The translations under genes were made by a program, and so were the position numbers. Below the pieces are notes generated by a model. It was not told the origin of the DNA. It was given only the letters and a program-made list of their open reading frames with translations, and ran no database searches. Shown here in pieces: positions 15,675 to 24,010 of a stretch of 64,000 nt of DNA (the stretch's first letter is position 1; the number at the start of each line of letters is the position of its first letter). The stretch is from contig NZ_QAJR01000018.1 in the NCBI RefSeq assembly GCF_003852545.1, forward strand, positions 83,724 to 147,723, read 5' to 3'. The stretch comes from Acidovorax sp. FJL06 (lineage in GTDB: Bacteria; Pseudomonadota; Gammaproteobacteria; Burkholderiales; Burkholderiaceae_C).

Positions 15675-16694
15675 TCAGGCCCCCAGCGCTTCGCCTGCGC
15701 GGCACTGCCCGGGGGCCATGCCCAGGTGCTGCCGCAGGGCGCGCGCCATGGCATCCATCGAACCGAAGCCGCTGCGCGCCGCCACCTTGTCCTGGGGCCA
15801 GTCGGTCTGGCGCAGGAGGGCCGCCGCGTGTTGTGCCCGCGCCTGGGCGACGAAGCGTGCCGGGGTGCAGCGGGCCTGTGCGGCGAACGCGCGGGCGAAA
15901 TTGCGCGGACGCATGTGGACCCTCTGCGCCAGGGTGTCCACCGACAGGTCGTGCGTGAGATGCCCCTGTATCCAGGCCATCAGCTCGCGCAGGCGGACCG
16001 AGGCATCGGCCTGGGCCTGCAGCGCGGGGCTCAGTTGCGGGGAGATGCCGGTGCGGACGGTGAAGACGGCCAGGTTGCGCGCAATCTGCATGGCCAGGCC
16101 CCGGCCCAGGTCTTCTTCGATGAGGGCCAGGGCCATGTCCAGTCCGGTGGTCACTCCGGCGGAGGTCCACAGCGCCCCGTCGCGCACAAAGATGCGGTCG
16201 TGCTGCACCTGCGCTCTCGGGCAGAGCTGGGCCAGCAGCTCGCAGGCATTGGCATGGGTGGTGACCTGGCGCCCCTGCAGCAGGCCTGCCGCAGCCAGCG
16301 CAAACGCGCCCGTGCACACGCTGGCCACGCGCCGTGCGCGCTGCGCGGCCTGGGCCAGCCAGGCCCCCACGCCGTCCTCGTAGATGGCGTGGCGCACGGC
16401 GGCCTCTTCACCGCCCGCCACGATCAGTGTGTCGATGGGGCCTTTCAGGGCGTGCATGGGCACCGTGTCGGCAAGGGCAAAGCCCGCACTGGTGGCGACG
16501 GTGCCGCCGCGCGGCGAGGCCAGGTGCAGGCGGTAGGCACCCGCACCCAGGAGCGATGCCTGGCTGAACGCGCTGGCAGGCGCTGCAATGTCGATGGCTT
16601 CCACCCCCTCAAAGGCCAGCAGGACCACATCACGGGACGGGCCGGGGCCGGAGGGGTTGGCAGGATCTGCGGCGGATTTGGCATGGCGTGGCAT
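15675..16694 (-). CDS. GlxA-family AraC-type transcriptional regulator
   Basis: A 339-residue regulator: residues ~20-195 form a DJ-1/PfpI-like domain (DVVLLAFEGVEAIDIAAPASAF, then SVCTGAFALAAAGLLQGRQVTTHA), and the C-terminal ~100 residues carry two AraC helix-turn-helix motifs (LSVDTLAQRVHMRPRNFARAF and DKVAARSGFGSMDAMARAL). This is the GlxA/FtrA architecture; characterised members regulate amine, choline or arginine catabolism. It is divergent from a DJ-1/PfpI protein gene 57 bases away, so it probably controls that gene and itself. The start at 16694 is the first plausible ATG for the domain; upstream reading frame is shadow. Confidence 0.87.
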   Translation of the reverse strand: MPRHAKSAADPANPSGPGPSRDVVLLAFEGVEAIDIAAPASAFSQASLLGAGAYRLHLASPRGGTVATSAGFALADTVPMHALKGPIDTLIVAGGEEAAVRHAIYEDGVGAWLAQAAQRARRVASVCTGAFALAAAGLLQGRQVTTHANACELLAQLCPRAQVQHDRIFVRDGALWTSAGVTTGLDMALALIEEDLGRGLAMQIARNLAVFTVRTGISPQLSPALQAQADASVRLRELMAWIQGHLTHDLSVDTLAQRVHMRPRNFARAFAAQARCTPARFVAQARAQHAAALLRQTDWPQDKVAARSGFGSMDAMARALRQHLGMAPGQCRAGEALGA

Positions 16695-16751
16695 CTGGGC
16701 GGTCCCTAAGCTGGGGTCTTTGCCGGTGGCAACGGTTTTGGGAGGTGGAGC

Positions 16752-17900
16752 GTGGCGGTATTGTGGCGTTGGATGGTGGCCCTGGCTGTGGGCGGGATGG
16801 CGGTGGCGGTGCTGGCGGTGCAGCCTGCCGAGACAGGGCAGGACCGGCCCGAGGACGCGCCGCTGGCGCTGGCCCTGCGGCCCGCGCTGGCGGCGGGGGC
16901 GGTGCCTGTGATCGCCGTCCTTGCGTTGAACGAAGGCACCGAAACCACCGACTTCCTGGTGCCCCATGCCGTGCTGCGGCAGGCCGGGGTGGGCCGGGTG
17001 GAGGCGGTGGCTCCGCGCGCCGGGCCGGTCGTGCTGATGCCCGCGCTGCAGGTCGAGGTGGCGCGCAGCTTTGCGGCCTTTGACGCAGCCTACCCCGAGG
17101 GGGCTGACATTGTGGTGGTGCCCGCCCTGCACACCGACGACGACCCGCTGGTGCTGGCATGGCTGCGGGCCCAGGCGACCAAGGGCGCCGTGGTGGTCGG
17201 CATCTGTGCGGGGGCGCGTGTGCTGGGCCAGGCAGGGCTGCTCGACGGGCGCAGGTTCACTGGCCACTGGTATGACCGCAGTACCTTGCTGCGGCGCCAT
17301 GCCGGCGCGGTCCATGTGCCCGGTCGGCGCTATGTGGCCGACGGGCCCATCGTGACCACCACGGGGGGGTCTGCGTCCCTGCCGGTCTCGCTGGCCATCG
17401 TGGAGGCGTTGGCGGGGGCTGGCCGGGCGCGTGTGGTGGCTGCCGAACTGGGGTTGCCCTCCTGGGGAGACGCCCACCGCAGTGGCTTGTTCGGCCTGGG
17501 GGCTGCGCACCTGTGGACGCTGTCGGTCAACACGGTCCTTTTTTGGCGGCATGAGCGCGTGGACATCCCCGTGGCCGAGCTGGGCGACGATGTGGCGCTG
17601 GCATGGGCGGCGGATGCGTGGTCGCGCACCTACCGCTCCCGTGCTCAGGCGGTGCATGCCGGCGCCTCCAGCGTGCAGCTGCGCAGCGGCCTGGTGTTGC
17701 GGACCGTGCCGCCCGATGCTGCAGCGGTCCCGGTCTTGCTGGACGCCGCGGTGCGCCCGGCCTGTGTGCTGGACCACAGCCTGCGGGCGATTGGCCAGCG
17801 CTACGGCGCCGCCACGCGCCGGTGGGTCGCTACGCAACTGGAGTATGACGACGAAGGCCCTGCGGGGGCTTGCCCGGATGCGCAAGGGGGGCTGCTGTGA
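16752..17900 (+). CDS. Membrane-anchored or exported DJ-1/PfpI family protein
   Basis: A 382-residue protein starting at GTG. Residues 1-24 form a hydrophobic segment (VALAVGGMAVAVLAV) that is either a signal peptide or an anchor. Residues ~50-230 form a DJ-1/PfpI class I glutamine amidotransferase-like domain with VVVGICAGARVLGQAGLLDGR, where Cys is the elbow nucleophile position, then FTGHWY and VTTTGGSAS. The remaining 150 residues (VDIPVAELGDDVALAWAADA and VQLRSGLVLRTVPPDA) look like a degenerate half of a second domain of the same kind. No DNA-binding helix-turn-helix is visible, unlike the divergent GlxA-type regulator. Function unknown; its neighbour makes a sensory or effector-metabolising role plausible. 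Confidence 0.75.
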   Translation: MAVLWRWMVALAVGGMAVAVLAVQPAETGQDRPEDAPLALALRPALAAGAVPVIAVLALNEGTETTDFLVPHAVLRQAGVGRVEAVAPRAGPVVLMPALQVEVARSFAAFDAAYPEGADIVVVPALHTDDDPLVLAWLRAQATKGAVVVGICAGARVLGQAGLLDGRRFTGHWYDRSTLLRRHAGAVHVPGRRYVADGPIVTTTGGSASLPVSLAIVEALAGAGRARVVAAELGLPSWGDAHRSGLFGLGAAHLWTLSVNTVLFWRHERVDIPVAELGDDVALAWAADAWSRTYRSRAQAVHAGASSVQLRSGLVLRTVPPDAAAVPVLLDAAVRPACVLDHSLRAIGQRYGAATRRWVATQLEYDDEGPAGACPDAQGGLL

Positions 17901-17927
17901 CGCGCGCCAGCCCAGGCGCTGGTGTGG

Positions 17928-18416
17928 TCAGTCGCCCTTGTCGCTGTTCAACCACCCCAGGTCCAGCGGCCGGTCTTCAAACTCCGTGTTGAGCACCACC
18001 GTGCTGGTGGTGCGGGCCACGCCCGCGATGGCCTTGATTTCGTAGATCACGTCTTCCAGCGCACGCGCATGCGTGGTGCGGACCTTGGCCAGAAAGTCGT
18101 ATTCGCCCGCCACGCTGTGCAGCTCCTCCACCTGGGGCATGGCGCGCAGGCGCGGCGCCACGTCGCGGCAGTGGATGCCGCCATCGTTGCGGATGGCCAC
18201 GAAGGCGGTGAAGTTGAGCCCTACGCGCTCGGGGTCCACGCTGATCGAGAAGCGGCGGATCACGCCCTTGTCCAGCAGCTTCTTCACCCGCTCGTGCACG
18301 GCGGCGGTAGACAGGCCCACCTCAGCCCCCACGTCGGCGTACGAACGCCGGCCGTCCGTACCCAATGCCGAAATAATTCTGGCATCCATGTCGTCTGTCT
18401 GAATATTTGCTTGCAT
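17928..18416 (-). CDS. Lrp/AsnC family transcriptional regulator
   Basis: A 162-residue regulator: N-terminal helix-turn-helix DDMDARIISALGTDGRRSYADVG..VGLSTAAVHERVKKLLDKGVI, then a C-terminal RAM ligand-binding domain with VEELHSVAGEYDFLAKVRT, the loop that binds amino acids. It is divergent from an EamA exporter with a 61-base gap, a common pairing in which the regulator senses the amino acid that the exporter removes. The gap contains an AAACC-TTGC-GGTTT inverted repeat (within 18441-18462) that could be its operator. The ligand cannot be told from sequence. Confidence 0.9.
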   Translation of the reverse strand: MQANIQTDDMDARIISALGTDGRRSYADVGAEVGLSTAAVHERVKKLLDKGVIRRFSISVDPERVGLNFTAFVAIRNDGGIHCRDVAPRLRAMPQVEELHSVAGEYDFLAKVRTTHARALEDVIYEIKAIAGVARTTSTVVLNTEFEDRPLDLGWLNSDKGD

Positions 18417-18486
18417 AGCCGCTTGATTTTGGTAAAAATTCCGAAAACCTTGCGGTTTCCATAAATTATTCGGTCAGGTGAAGAAT

Positions 18487-19455
18487 ATGCCGGCAATTTT
18501 CAACGCGCAAGCCCATTCCACGCGGAGTTGGGCCGTTGCCATGGCCCTGCTGCTGGTCTATGTGGTCTGGGGCACCACCTACTTTGCCATTGGCATCGTG
18601 CTCACGAGCATGCCGCCGCTGCTGATGAACGCCATCCGGTTCCTGTGCGCCGGGGGCGTGATGCTGCTGATGGCGTTGTGGCAGGGCCACGCGCTGCCCA
18701 CGGTGCAGCAGTGGCGCAACTCAGCGGTGGTGGGTGGTTGCATGGTGTTCCTGGCCATGAACCTGATGGGCTTTGCGCAAAAGCTGGGCATTGGCTCCGG
18801 CCTCATGGCCACGGTGGTCACCACCATGCCCATGTGGCTGGCGCTGTGGTCGCGCTGGGGCGGCGAGCGGGTGCCGTTTACCAGCTGGATTGGCCTGGCG
18901 CTGGGCGTGGTGGGCGCGCTGCTGCTGGCGCTGGAGGGCGACTTCTCGGCCACCTGGCTGGGGGCCGTGCTGGCCTTTGGCGCGCCGCTGTGCTGGAGCA
19001 TTGGCTCGTATGCCTCGCGCAAGCTCTCCTTGCCTGCACCCGCCATGGCCTCGGCGGCGCAGTGGCTGGCGGGCGGGGCCATGGGCCTGGTGGTGGCGCT
19101 GTGGTTCGAGCCGCTGTCGGCCCTGGGCCAGGTGAGCGCCAAGTCCTGGGCGGCCTGGGTCTATCTGCTGGTGTTTGGCACGCTGGTGGCGCTCAACGCC
19201 TACCTGTGGTTGCTGCAAAACACATCCGCCGCGCTGGCGGGCAGCTACTCGTTCGTGAACCCCGCCGTGGCCTTGCTGGTGGGCGTGGCGCTGGGCGGCG
19301 AGCTGCTCACGGGCTGGGTGTTTGCCGCGCTGCCGTTGATTGGGGCGGCGCTGGCGTTCATCCTGTACGGGCAAGCGCTGCAGCGGTGGCTCGCAAAGTT
19401 CAGTCCGGGATTACGGCGGTTGCTTCAATCTCGATCTTCGCGCGCTCTTCCATGA
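18487..19455 (+). CDS. EamA/DMT-family transporter
   Basis: A 322-residue inner-membrane protein with two EamA repeats and about ten predicted helices (MALLLVYVVWGTTYFAIGIVL to ALPLIGAALAFILYGQAL). Members export amino acids or other metabolites. GTG at 18478 would add three residues; ATG at 18487 is chosen but not certain. It is divergent from the Lrp regulator. The C-terminus (QRWLAKFSPGLRRLLQ... ALP) runs 56 bases over the 3' end of the Rid-family gene on the other strand, so its last ~18 codons are antisense to the conserved Rid C-terminus. This suggests loss of an earlier stop codon. Confidence 0.87.
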   Translation: MPAIFNAQAHSTRSWAVAMALLLVYVVWGTTYFAIGIVLTSMPPLLMNAIRFLCAGGVMLLMALWQGHALPTVQQWRNSAVVGGCMVFLAMNLMGFAQKLGIGSGLMATVVTTMPMWLALWSRWGGERVPFTSWIGLALGVVGALLLALEGDFSATWLGAVLAFGAPLCWSIGSYASRKLSLPAPAMASAAQWLAGGAMGLVVALWFEPLSALGQVSAKSWAAWVYLLVFGTLVALNAYLWLLQNTSAALAGSYSFVNPAVALLVGVALGGELLTGWVFAALPLIGAALAFILYGQALQRWLAKFSPGLRRLLQSRSSRALP

Positions 19456-19804
19456 GCCCCGCCACCTGCACGCACGCCATGGCCGGAAAGTTCTTGCCCA
19501 GCACCTCGCGGTAGACAGCGCCCAGCTCCTTCAGGCGGCTGTTGTACTCATTGCGGTCGGTCACGTACCAGGTCAGCCGCACCAGGTGCTCGGGGCCCGC
19601 ACCGCCGGCTTCGAGCACCGCGCGCACGTTCAGCAGCGTCTGCCGGGTCTGGGCGATGAAGTCGTCGCTTTCGAACTGCTGCTGCGCATTCCAGCCGATC
19701 TGGCCGCCGGTGAAGACCATGGTGCCGCGTGCGGCCATGCCGTTGGCGTAGCCCTTGGGGGTGACCCAGCCTTCGGGTTGCAAAAGGGTGTTTTTCATCG
19801 TCAT
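19400..19804 (-). CDS. Rid-family protein (YjgF/YER057c/UK114), aminobenzoate operon
   Basis: A 134-residue trimer-type Rid protein: GQIGWNAQQQ, FIAQTRQTLLNVRAVLEAGGAGPEHLVRLTWYV and the closing AKIEIEATAVIPD. The site occupied by the catalytic arginine in RidA (PARSxVEV) here reads PAMACVQV, so the residue that hydrolyses imines/enamines in RidA is methionine. Several Rid subfamilies lack this arginine and have unknown roles. It is the last gene of the aminobenzoate operon, and its first ATG overlaps the ligase stop (19801-19804). Because the pathway passes through amino-cyclohexene intermediates, a role on an enamine is plausible, but the missing arginine warns against assuming RidA chemistry. 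Confidence 0.85.
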   Translation of the reverse strand: MTMKNTLLQPEGWVTPKGYANGMAARGTMVFTGGQIGWNAQQQFESDDFIAQTRQTLLNVRAVLEAGGAGPEHLVRLTWYVTDRNEYNSRLKELGAVYREVLGKNFPAMACVQVAGLMEERAKIEIEATAVIPD

Positions 19805-21450
19805 GTTGTTTTTGTAGAGGAAGGGGCCGCAGCGCCCTGGCGCAGCTTGAAGCGCTGGAGCTTGCCGGTTTCGGTGCGGGGCAGAGCGAGGGCGAACTCC
19901 ACCACGCGCGGGTATTTGAACGGGGCGATGGTCGCTTTCACATGGTCCTGCAGCGTCTTGACCATGGCGGCATCGCCCGTGTGGCCGGGCTTCAAGACGC
20001 AGATGGCCTTGACCACCATGCCACGCTCCTCGTCGGGCACGCCGATCACGCCGCACTCGGCCACGGCGGGGTGGCGCAGCAGGGCGTCTTCCACCTCGGG
20101 GCCGCCCACGTTGTAGCCGGCGGTGATGATCATGTCGTCATCGCGCGCCTGGTAGAAGAAATAACCGTCGGCGTCCTGCGTGAAGGCGTCGCCCGGGTAG
20201 TTCCAGCCGTCCTTCACGTACTTGGCCTGGCGCGGGTCATCCAGGTATTTGCAGCCCGTGGGGCCGATCACCGCGAGCTTGCCCACGGTGCCGCGCGGCA
20301 CTTCATGGCCCTCGTCGTCCACCACCTTGGCGGTGTAGCCGGGCACCACCTTGCCCACAGCGCCAGCGCGGCATTCTCCGCCCGCCGACGAGATGAAGAT
20401 GTGGAACATCTCCGTGGCACCGATGCCGTCCGTCATGTCGAGGCCGGTCGCGTCCCGCCAGAGCTGGCGCGTGGCGTCCGGCAGGCCCTCGCCCGCGCTC
20501 ACGCTGGTGCGCAGCTGCGGCAGGCCGATCTGCTTGGCAAACGGCGCCATCTGCCGGTAGAACGTGGGCGCGGTGTAGCAGAGGGTGACGCCCGCATCGC
20601 GCATCAGGCGCACCATGGTCTCGGGCGTGTAGGGCTGGTCGGGGAAGTACACGCTGGCCCCGGCCCACATCGGGAACACGAGCAGCCCACCCAGCCCGAA
20701 GGTGAACGCCAGCGGCGGCGAGCCGGCCACGATGTCGTCGGGCGTGGCGCGCAGCACATGGCGCGGCCAGGCCTCGCAGCCTGCCAGCACGTCGCGGTGC
20801 GTGTGCACGGCGGCCTTGGGCGCGCCGGTGGTGCCCGAGGTGAAGGCCATCAACGCGATGTCGTCGGCCGATGTGGGGCAGGGCGGCGTGGTGCCGGGTT
20901 TGCCTTGCGCGCGCTGGATCAGGTCGGCCGCATCGGGTGCGGTGTGGAAGGGCACGATGGTGGCGAGCACGGGGTGCTGCGCCTGTGCGGCCTGCAGCTC
21001 CGCCAGCAGGCGGCCATCGCACAGCGCCAGCGTGGGCTGGGCGCGCTCGATGATGCTGGCCAGCTCGCCGGCGCGCAGCAGGGGCATGGTGGCCACCGCA
21101 ATCAGGCCCGCATACACCGTGCCCAGCCAGGCCAGCGCCATCTCCACCGTGTTGCCGCCGCGCAGCAGCACGCGGTTGCCGGGCACGAGGCCGTGGTCCT
21201 GCGTCAGCACCTCGGCAATGCGCGCGGCCTCGGTGCGGGCGTCGCGGTAGGTATACGTGCGGTGCGGGCCGCGCAGCAAGGGGCGGTCGCTGTGGCCTGC
21301 GCGGTCGGCCTGGTCGAACAGGGACTGCACCAGGTTGGCCTGGTTGGCGATCTGCAGCTCGGGCCGGTCGTAGCGCAGCGTGGGCCAGGCCGCAGGCGCT
21401 GGCAGCCGGTCGTGCACGAAGTGGTCGGGCTGGGCGGAGGGCACCGTCAT
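19801..21450 (-). CDS. 2-Aminobenzoate-CoA ligase (aryl-CoA ligase)
   Basis: A 549-residue AMP-forming ligase. Seen: FTSGTTGAPKAAVHTHRD (AMP/phosphate loop), DGIGATEMFHIFIS (A5 motif), GDAFTQDADGYFFYQARDDDMIITAGYNVGGPEVE (hinge) and LPRTETGKLQRF with the catalytic lysine. The overall form is that of benzoate/2-aminobenzoate-CoA ligases. Context with a 2-aminobenzoyl-CoA monooxygenase/reductase fusion, acyl-CoA dehydrogenase and hydratase makes 2-aminobenzoate (anthranilate) the likely substrate, giving 2-aminobenzoyl-CoA. Salicylate or another ortho-substituted benzoate cannot be excluded. It starts five bases after the dehydrogenase stop. Confidence 0.82.
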   Translation of the reverse strand: MTVPSAQPDHFVHDRLPAPAAWPTLRYDRPELQIANQANLVQSLFDQADRAGHSDRPLLRGPHRTYTYRDARTEAARIAEVLTQDHGLVPGNRVLLRGGNTVEMALAWLGTVYAGLIAVATMPLLRAGELASIIERAQPTLALCDGRLLAELQAAQAQHPVLATIVPFHTAPDAADLIQRAQGKPGTTPPCPTSADDIALMAFTSGTTGAPKAAVHTHRDVLAGCEAWPRHVLRATPDDIVAGSPPLAFTFGLGGLLVFPMWAGASVYFPDQPYTPETMVRLMRDAGVTLCYTAPTFYRQMAPFAKQIGLPQLRTSVSAGEGLPDATRQLWRDATGLDMTDGIGATEMFHIFISSAGGECRAGAVGKVVPGYTAKVVDDEGHEVPRGTVGKLAVIGPTGCKYLDDPRQAKYVKDGWNYPGDAFTQDADGYFFYQARDDDMIITAGYNVGGPEVEDALLRHPAVAECGVIGVPDEERGMVVKAICVLKPGHTGDAAMVKTLQDHVKATIAPFKYPRVVEFALALPRTETGKLQRFKLRQGAAAPSSTKTT

Positions 21451-21455
21451 GGTCG

Positions 21456-22673
21456 TTACTCCTGCAAGAGGCTTTTGCCGATGATGAGTTGCTGCACTTC
21501 GGTGGCACCTTCGTAGATGCGCAGCGAGCGGATGTCGCGGTACAGCGATTCGACCTTGCTGCCCACTTCCACACCGCGCCCGCCGTGCAGTTGCAGCGCC
21601 ATGTCGATCACGCGCTGGGCGTTTTCGGTGGCGGTCATCTTGGCCATGGCCGCTTCAGCCGTGACGCGGGTGCCGCCCCGCTTCTCGCCTTCATCACGCA
21701 GCCAGGCCGCACGGTAGGTGAGCAGCGCAGCGCTGTCCACCAGCGCGGCCATCTCGCCGATCTTGGCCTGCGTGAGCTGGAAGTCCGCCAGCGTCTGGCC
21801 GAACATGCGGCGCTGGCGCGCGTGGTGCACGGCCTCGGCCAGCGCGCGGCGCGCCATGCCCAGGGCCGCGGCGGCCACCGAGGCGCGGAAGATGTCGAGC
21901 GTGCGCATGGCCAGCTTGAAGCCGCCATTCTTTTCGCCCAGCAGCGCGTCGCTAGGCACTTTGCAATCCGTGAATTGCAGTGTGGCCAGCGGGTGCGGCG
22001 CCATCACATGGATGTGGCGCGACGCGTCGAGGCCGGGCGTGTCGGCATCCACGATGAAGGCGCTGATGCCGCGCGTGCCGCCTGCCGGGTCGGTTTTGGC
22101 GAACACGCAGTAGAAGTCGGCGATGCCGCCGTTGCTGATCCAGGTCTTGGTGCCGGTGAGGGCATAAGAGCCTTTTGGGCCGCTGCCGCCCGATGGGTAA
22201 GCGCTGCTAGCTATTGTTTGCATAGCGCCTACATCGGAGCCCGCCTCGGGCTCGCTGAGTGCAAACGCCGCAATCAGTTCGCCGCGCGCCACGCCTTGCA
22301 GGTAGTGCGCCTGCTGCGCCGGGCTGCCCGCCAGCGTGATCGCACCGCTGCCCAGCCCCTGCATCGCAAACGCAAAGTCCGCCAGCGGCGAGTGGTAGGC
22401 CAGCGTTTCGCGCAGCAGCACCAGCGCGCGCGAGTCGAGCGCGGGCAGGGCGCCGCCGTGTGCGGCGGGCACGCAGTAGTGCAGCCAGCCGCCCGCACCC
22501 AGGCGCCGCACCCAGTCGCGGCAGGCGGCGCGGTCGTCGGTTTCATCAACCTCTTGCGCGGCGGCCCAGGGCACCAGGCCCTCGGCCAGCGCGCGGTGGG
22601 CGTCGTCAAAAAAAGGCAGCGCCAGGTGCGCTGTGGAGGGCGGGCAGGGCGCGGGGGGCGTGGCGATGTGCAT
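21456..22673 (-). CDS. Acyl-CoA dehydrogenase, aminobenzoate operon
   Basis: A 405-residue flavoenzyme. Seen: [32 protein letters not shown] (both flavin-binding), [23 protein letters not shown], and the C-terminal [35 protein letters not shown], where the YEGATE glutamate region is typical of the catalytic base. It would oxidise a ring-derived CoA thioester after the monooxygenase/reductase step. Residues about 145-160 ([16 protein letters not shown]) form an extra loop absent from the usual pattern and are encoded by a copy of the AGCGCT/AGCTATT repeat at 22199-22229. The start at 22673 lies four bases after the hydratase stop. Confidence 0.88.
   Translation of the reverse strand: MHIATPPAPCPPSTAHLALPFFDDAHRALAEGLVPWAAAQEVDETDDRAACRDWVRRLGAGGWLHYCVPAAHGGALPALDSRALVLLRETLAYHSPLADFAFAMQGLGSGAITLAGSPAQQAHYLQGVARGELIAAFALSEPEAGSDVGAMQTIASSAYPSGGSGPKGSYALTGTKTWISNGGIADFYCVFAKTDPAGGTRGISAFIVDADTPGLDASRHIHVMAPHPLATLQFTDCKVPSDALLGEKNGGFKLAMRTLDIFRASVAAAALGMARRALAEAVHHARQRRMFGQTLADFQLTQAKIGEMAALVDSAALLTYRAAWLRDEGEKRGGTRVTAEAAMAKMTATENAQRVIDMALQLHGGRGVEVGSKVESLYRDIRSLRIYEGATEVQQLIIGKSLLQE
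22199..22229 (-). repeat. AGCGCT/AGCTATT repeat copy in-frame in the acyl-CoA dehydrogenase gene
   Basis: AAGCGCTGCTAGCTATTGTT followed by TGCATAGCGCCT contains the AAGCGCT and AGCTATT arms of the palindrome seen intact at 62785-62834, separated and rearranged. It codes for an extra loop (around residues 149-158) between two conserved flavin-binding motifs and does not break the frame. Confidence 0.6.
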
Positions 22674-22677
22674 GCGC

Positions 22678-23532
22678 TCAATCTCCCTGGAAGACTGGTT
22701 TCTGCTTGGCCGCAAACGCTTCATACGCGCGCCGGAAATCTTCGGTCTGCATGCAGATCGCCTGCGCCTGCGCCTCGGCCTCGATGGCCTGCTCGATGGT
22801 CATGCTCCACTCCTGGCTGAGCATGGTCTTGGTCATGCCGTGGGCAAAGGTGGGGCCGCTGGCCAGTGCGCGCGCCGTGGCCTGCACATTGGCCAGCAGG
22901 TCGGTGCTTTCGTACAGGTCGTTGAAGAAGCCCCAGGCCAGACCCTCGTGCGCGGTCATCGCGCGGCCGGTGAACAGCAGCTCGCTGGCGCGGCCCTGGC
23001 CGATCATGCGGGGCAGCAGGGCGCAGGCGCCCATGTCGGCACCGGCCAGGCCCACGCGGGTGAACAGGAAGGCGGTTTTGGTGGCCTCGGTGCCGTAGCG
23101 CATGTCGCAGGCCAGCGCCATCATCGCGCCCGCACCGGCGCAGATGCCGTCGATGGCGCCCAGCACGGGCTGCGGGCAGGCGCGCATGGCTTTCACCAGG
23201 TCGCCTGTCATGCGTGTGAACTCCAGCAACTCGGGCATGGTCATGGTGGTCAACGGGCCGATGATCTCGTGCACGTCGCCGCCCGAGCAGAAGTTGCCGC
23301 CCGCACCCGTGACCACGATGGCTTTCACATCGGTGGCGAAGCGCAGCGCGTAGAAGAAGTCGCGCAGCTCGGCATAGCTCTGAAAGGTGAGCGGGTTCTT
23401 GCGGTCGGGCCGGTTGAGCGTGACGGTGCCAACGCCCGCATCAAAGCTCCAGGCGAAGTGTTCGGCCACGTAGCTGGCCTGTGGGTTGAACTGCTCGCGC
23501 ATGGGGTTGTTTGCCCCGATGTAGTGTTTCAT
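22678..23532 (-). CDS. Enoyl-CoA hydratase/isomerase family protein, aminobenzoate operon
   Basis: A 284-residue crotonase-fold enzyme. Seen: [20 protein letters not shown], the oxyanion-hole segment [18 protein letters not shown] and [20 protein letters not shown]. The second catalytic position reads [21 protein letters not shown], with Asp rather than the Glu of classic hydratases, so it may be a ring hydrolase/isomerase-type crotonase. The start overlaps the MarR stop (ATGA, 23529-23532). Its likely job is hydration or ring opening of the CoA intermediate from the monooxygenase/reductase; the precise reaction is inference. Confidence 0.87.
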   Translation of the reverse strand: MKHYIGANNPMREQFNPQASYVAEHFAWSFDAGVGTVTLNRPDRKNPLTFQSYAELRDFFYALRFATDVKAIVVTGAGGNFCSGGDVHEIIGPLTTMTMPELLEFTRMTGDLVKAMRACPQPVLGAIDGICAGAGAMMALACDMRYGTEATKTAFLFTRVGLAGADMGACALLPRMIGQGRASELLFTGRAMTAHEGLAWGFFNDLYESTDLLANVQATARALASGPTFAHGMTKTMLSQEWSMTIEQAIEAEAQAQAICMQTEDFRRAYEAFAAKQKPVFQGD

Positions 23533-24008
23533 TCGGCGGTCTCCTGTGTGTGTTCCTTCACCTTGCCCAGCAGGCGGTACAAGGTGCTGATGTCGCGCTC
23601 GCCGAGCGAGGCGAAGGCTTCGACGATCCATTGCTCGTGCTGGCGCGCCATGGTGTTGAACTGCTCGCGGCCCTGCGGCGTGAGGCGCACCAGGTAGGCG
23701 CGGCGATCGCCCTCCACGTCCATGCGCTCCACCAGCCCTTCGGCCACGAGCTGGTCGGTGATGCCGGTGATGTTGCCGCTGGTCACCATCATGCGGCGCG
23801 AGAGCTCCTTCATCTTCATGCCGTCCGGTGCGCGCTCCAGCTGCGCCATCAGGTCAAAGCGCGGCAGCGTGGTGTCGAACTGGGCGCGCAGGTGGCTGCG
23901 CACCTGCTTTTCGATGAGCTGGGTGCAGGTGAGCAGGCGCAGCCACAGGCGCAGGGCCTCGGGGTGCTCGCTGGGGGCGGCGCCGTGCAGGCGGGCTTCG
24001 AGGTCCAT
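23529..24008 (-). CDS. MarR-family regulator of the aminobenzoate operon
   Basis: A 159-residue winged-helix protein: [22 protein letters not shown], the recognition region [32 protein letters not shown] and the wing [18 protein letters not shown]. MarR-type regulators of aromatic-acid operons usually respond to the aryl-CoA made by the neighbouring ligase. It lies second in the operon, two bases after the monooxygenase/reductase stop. A perfect palindrome of MarR-operator type stands just upstream of the first gene (26381-26394), so autorepression of the whole operon is likely. Confidence 0.9.
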   Translation of the reverse strand: MDLEARLHGAAPSEHPEALRLWLRLLTCTQLIEKQVRSHLRAQFDTTLPRFDLMAQLERAPDGMKMKELSRRMMVTSGNITGITDQLVAEGLVERMDVEGDRRAYLVRLTPQGREQFNTMARQHEQWIVEAFASLGERDISTLYRLLGKVKEHTQETAE

Positions 24009-24010
24009 GG

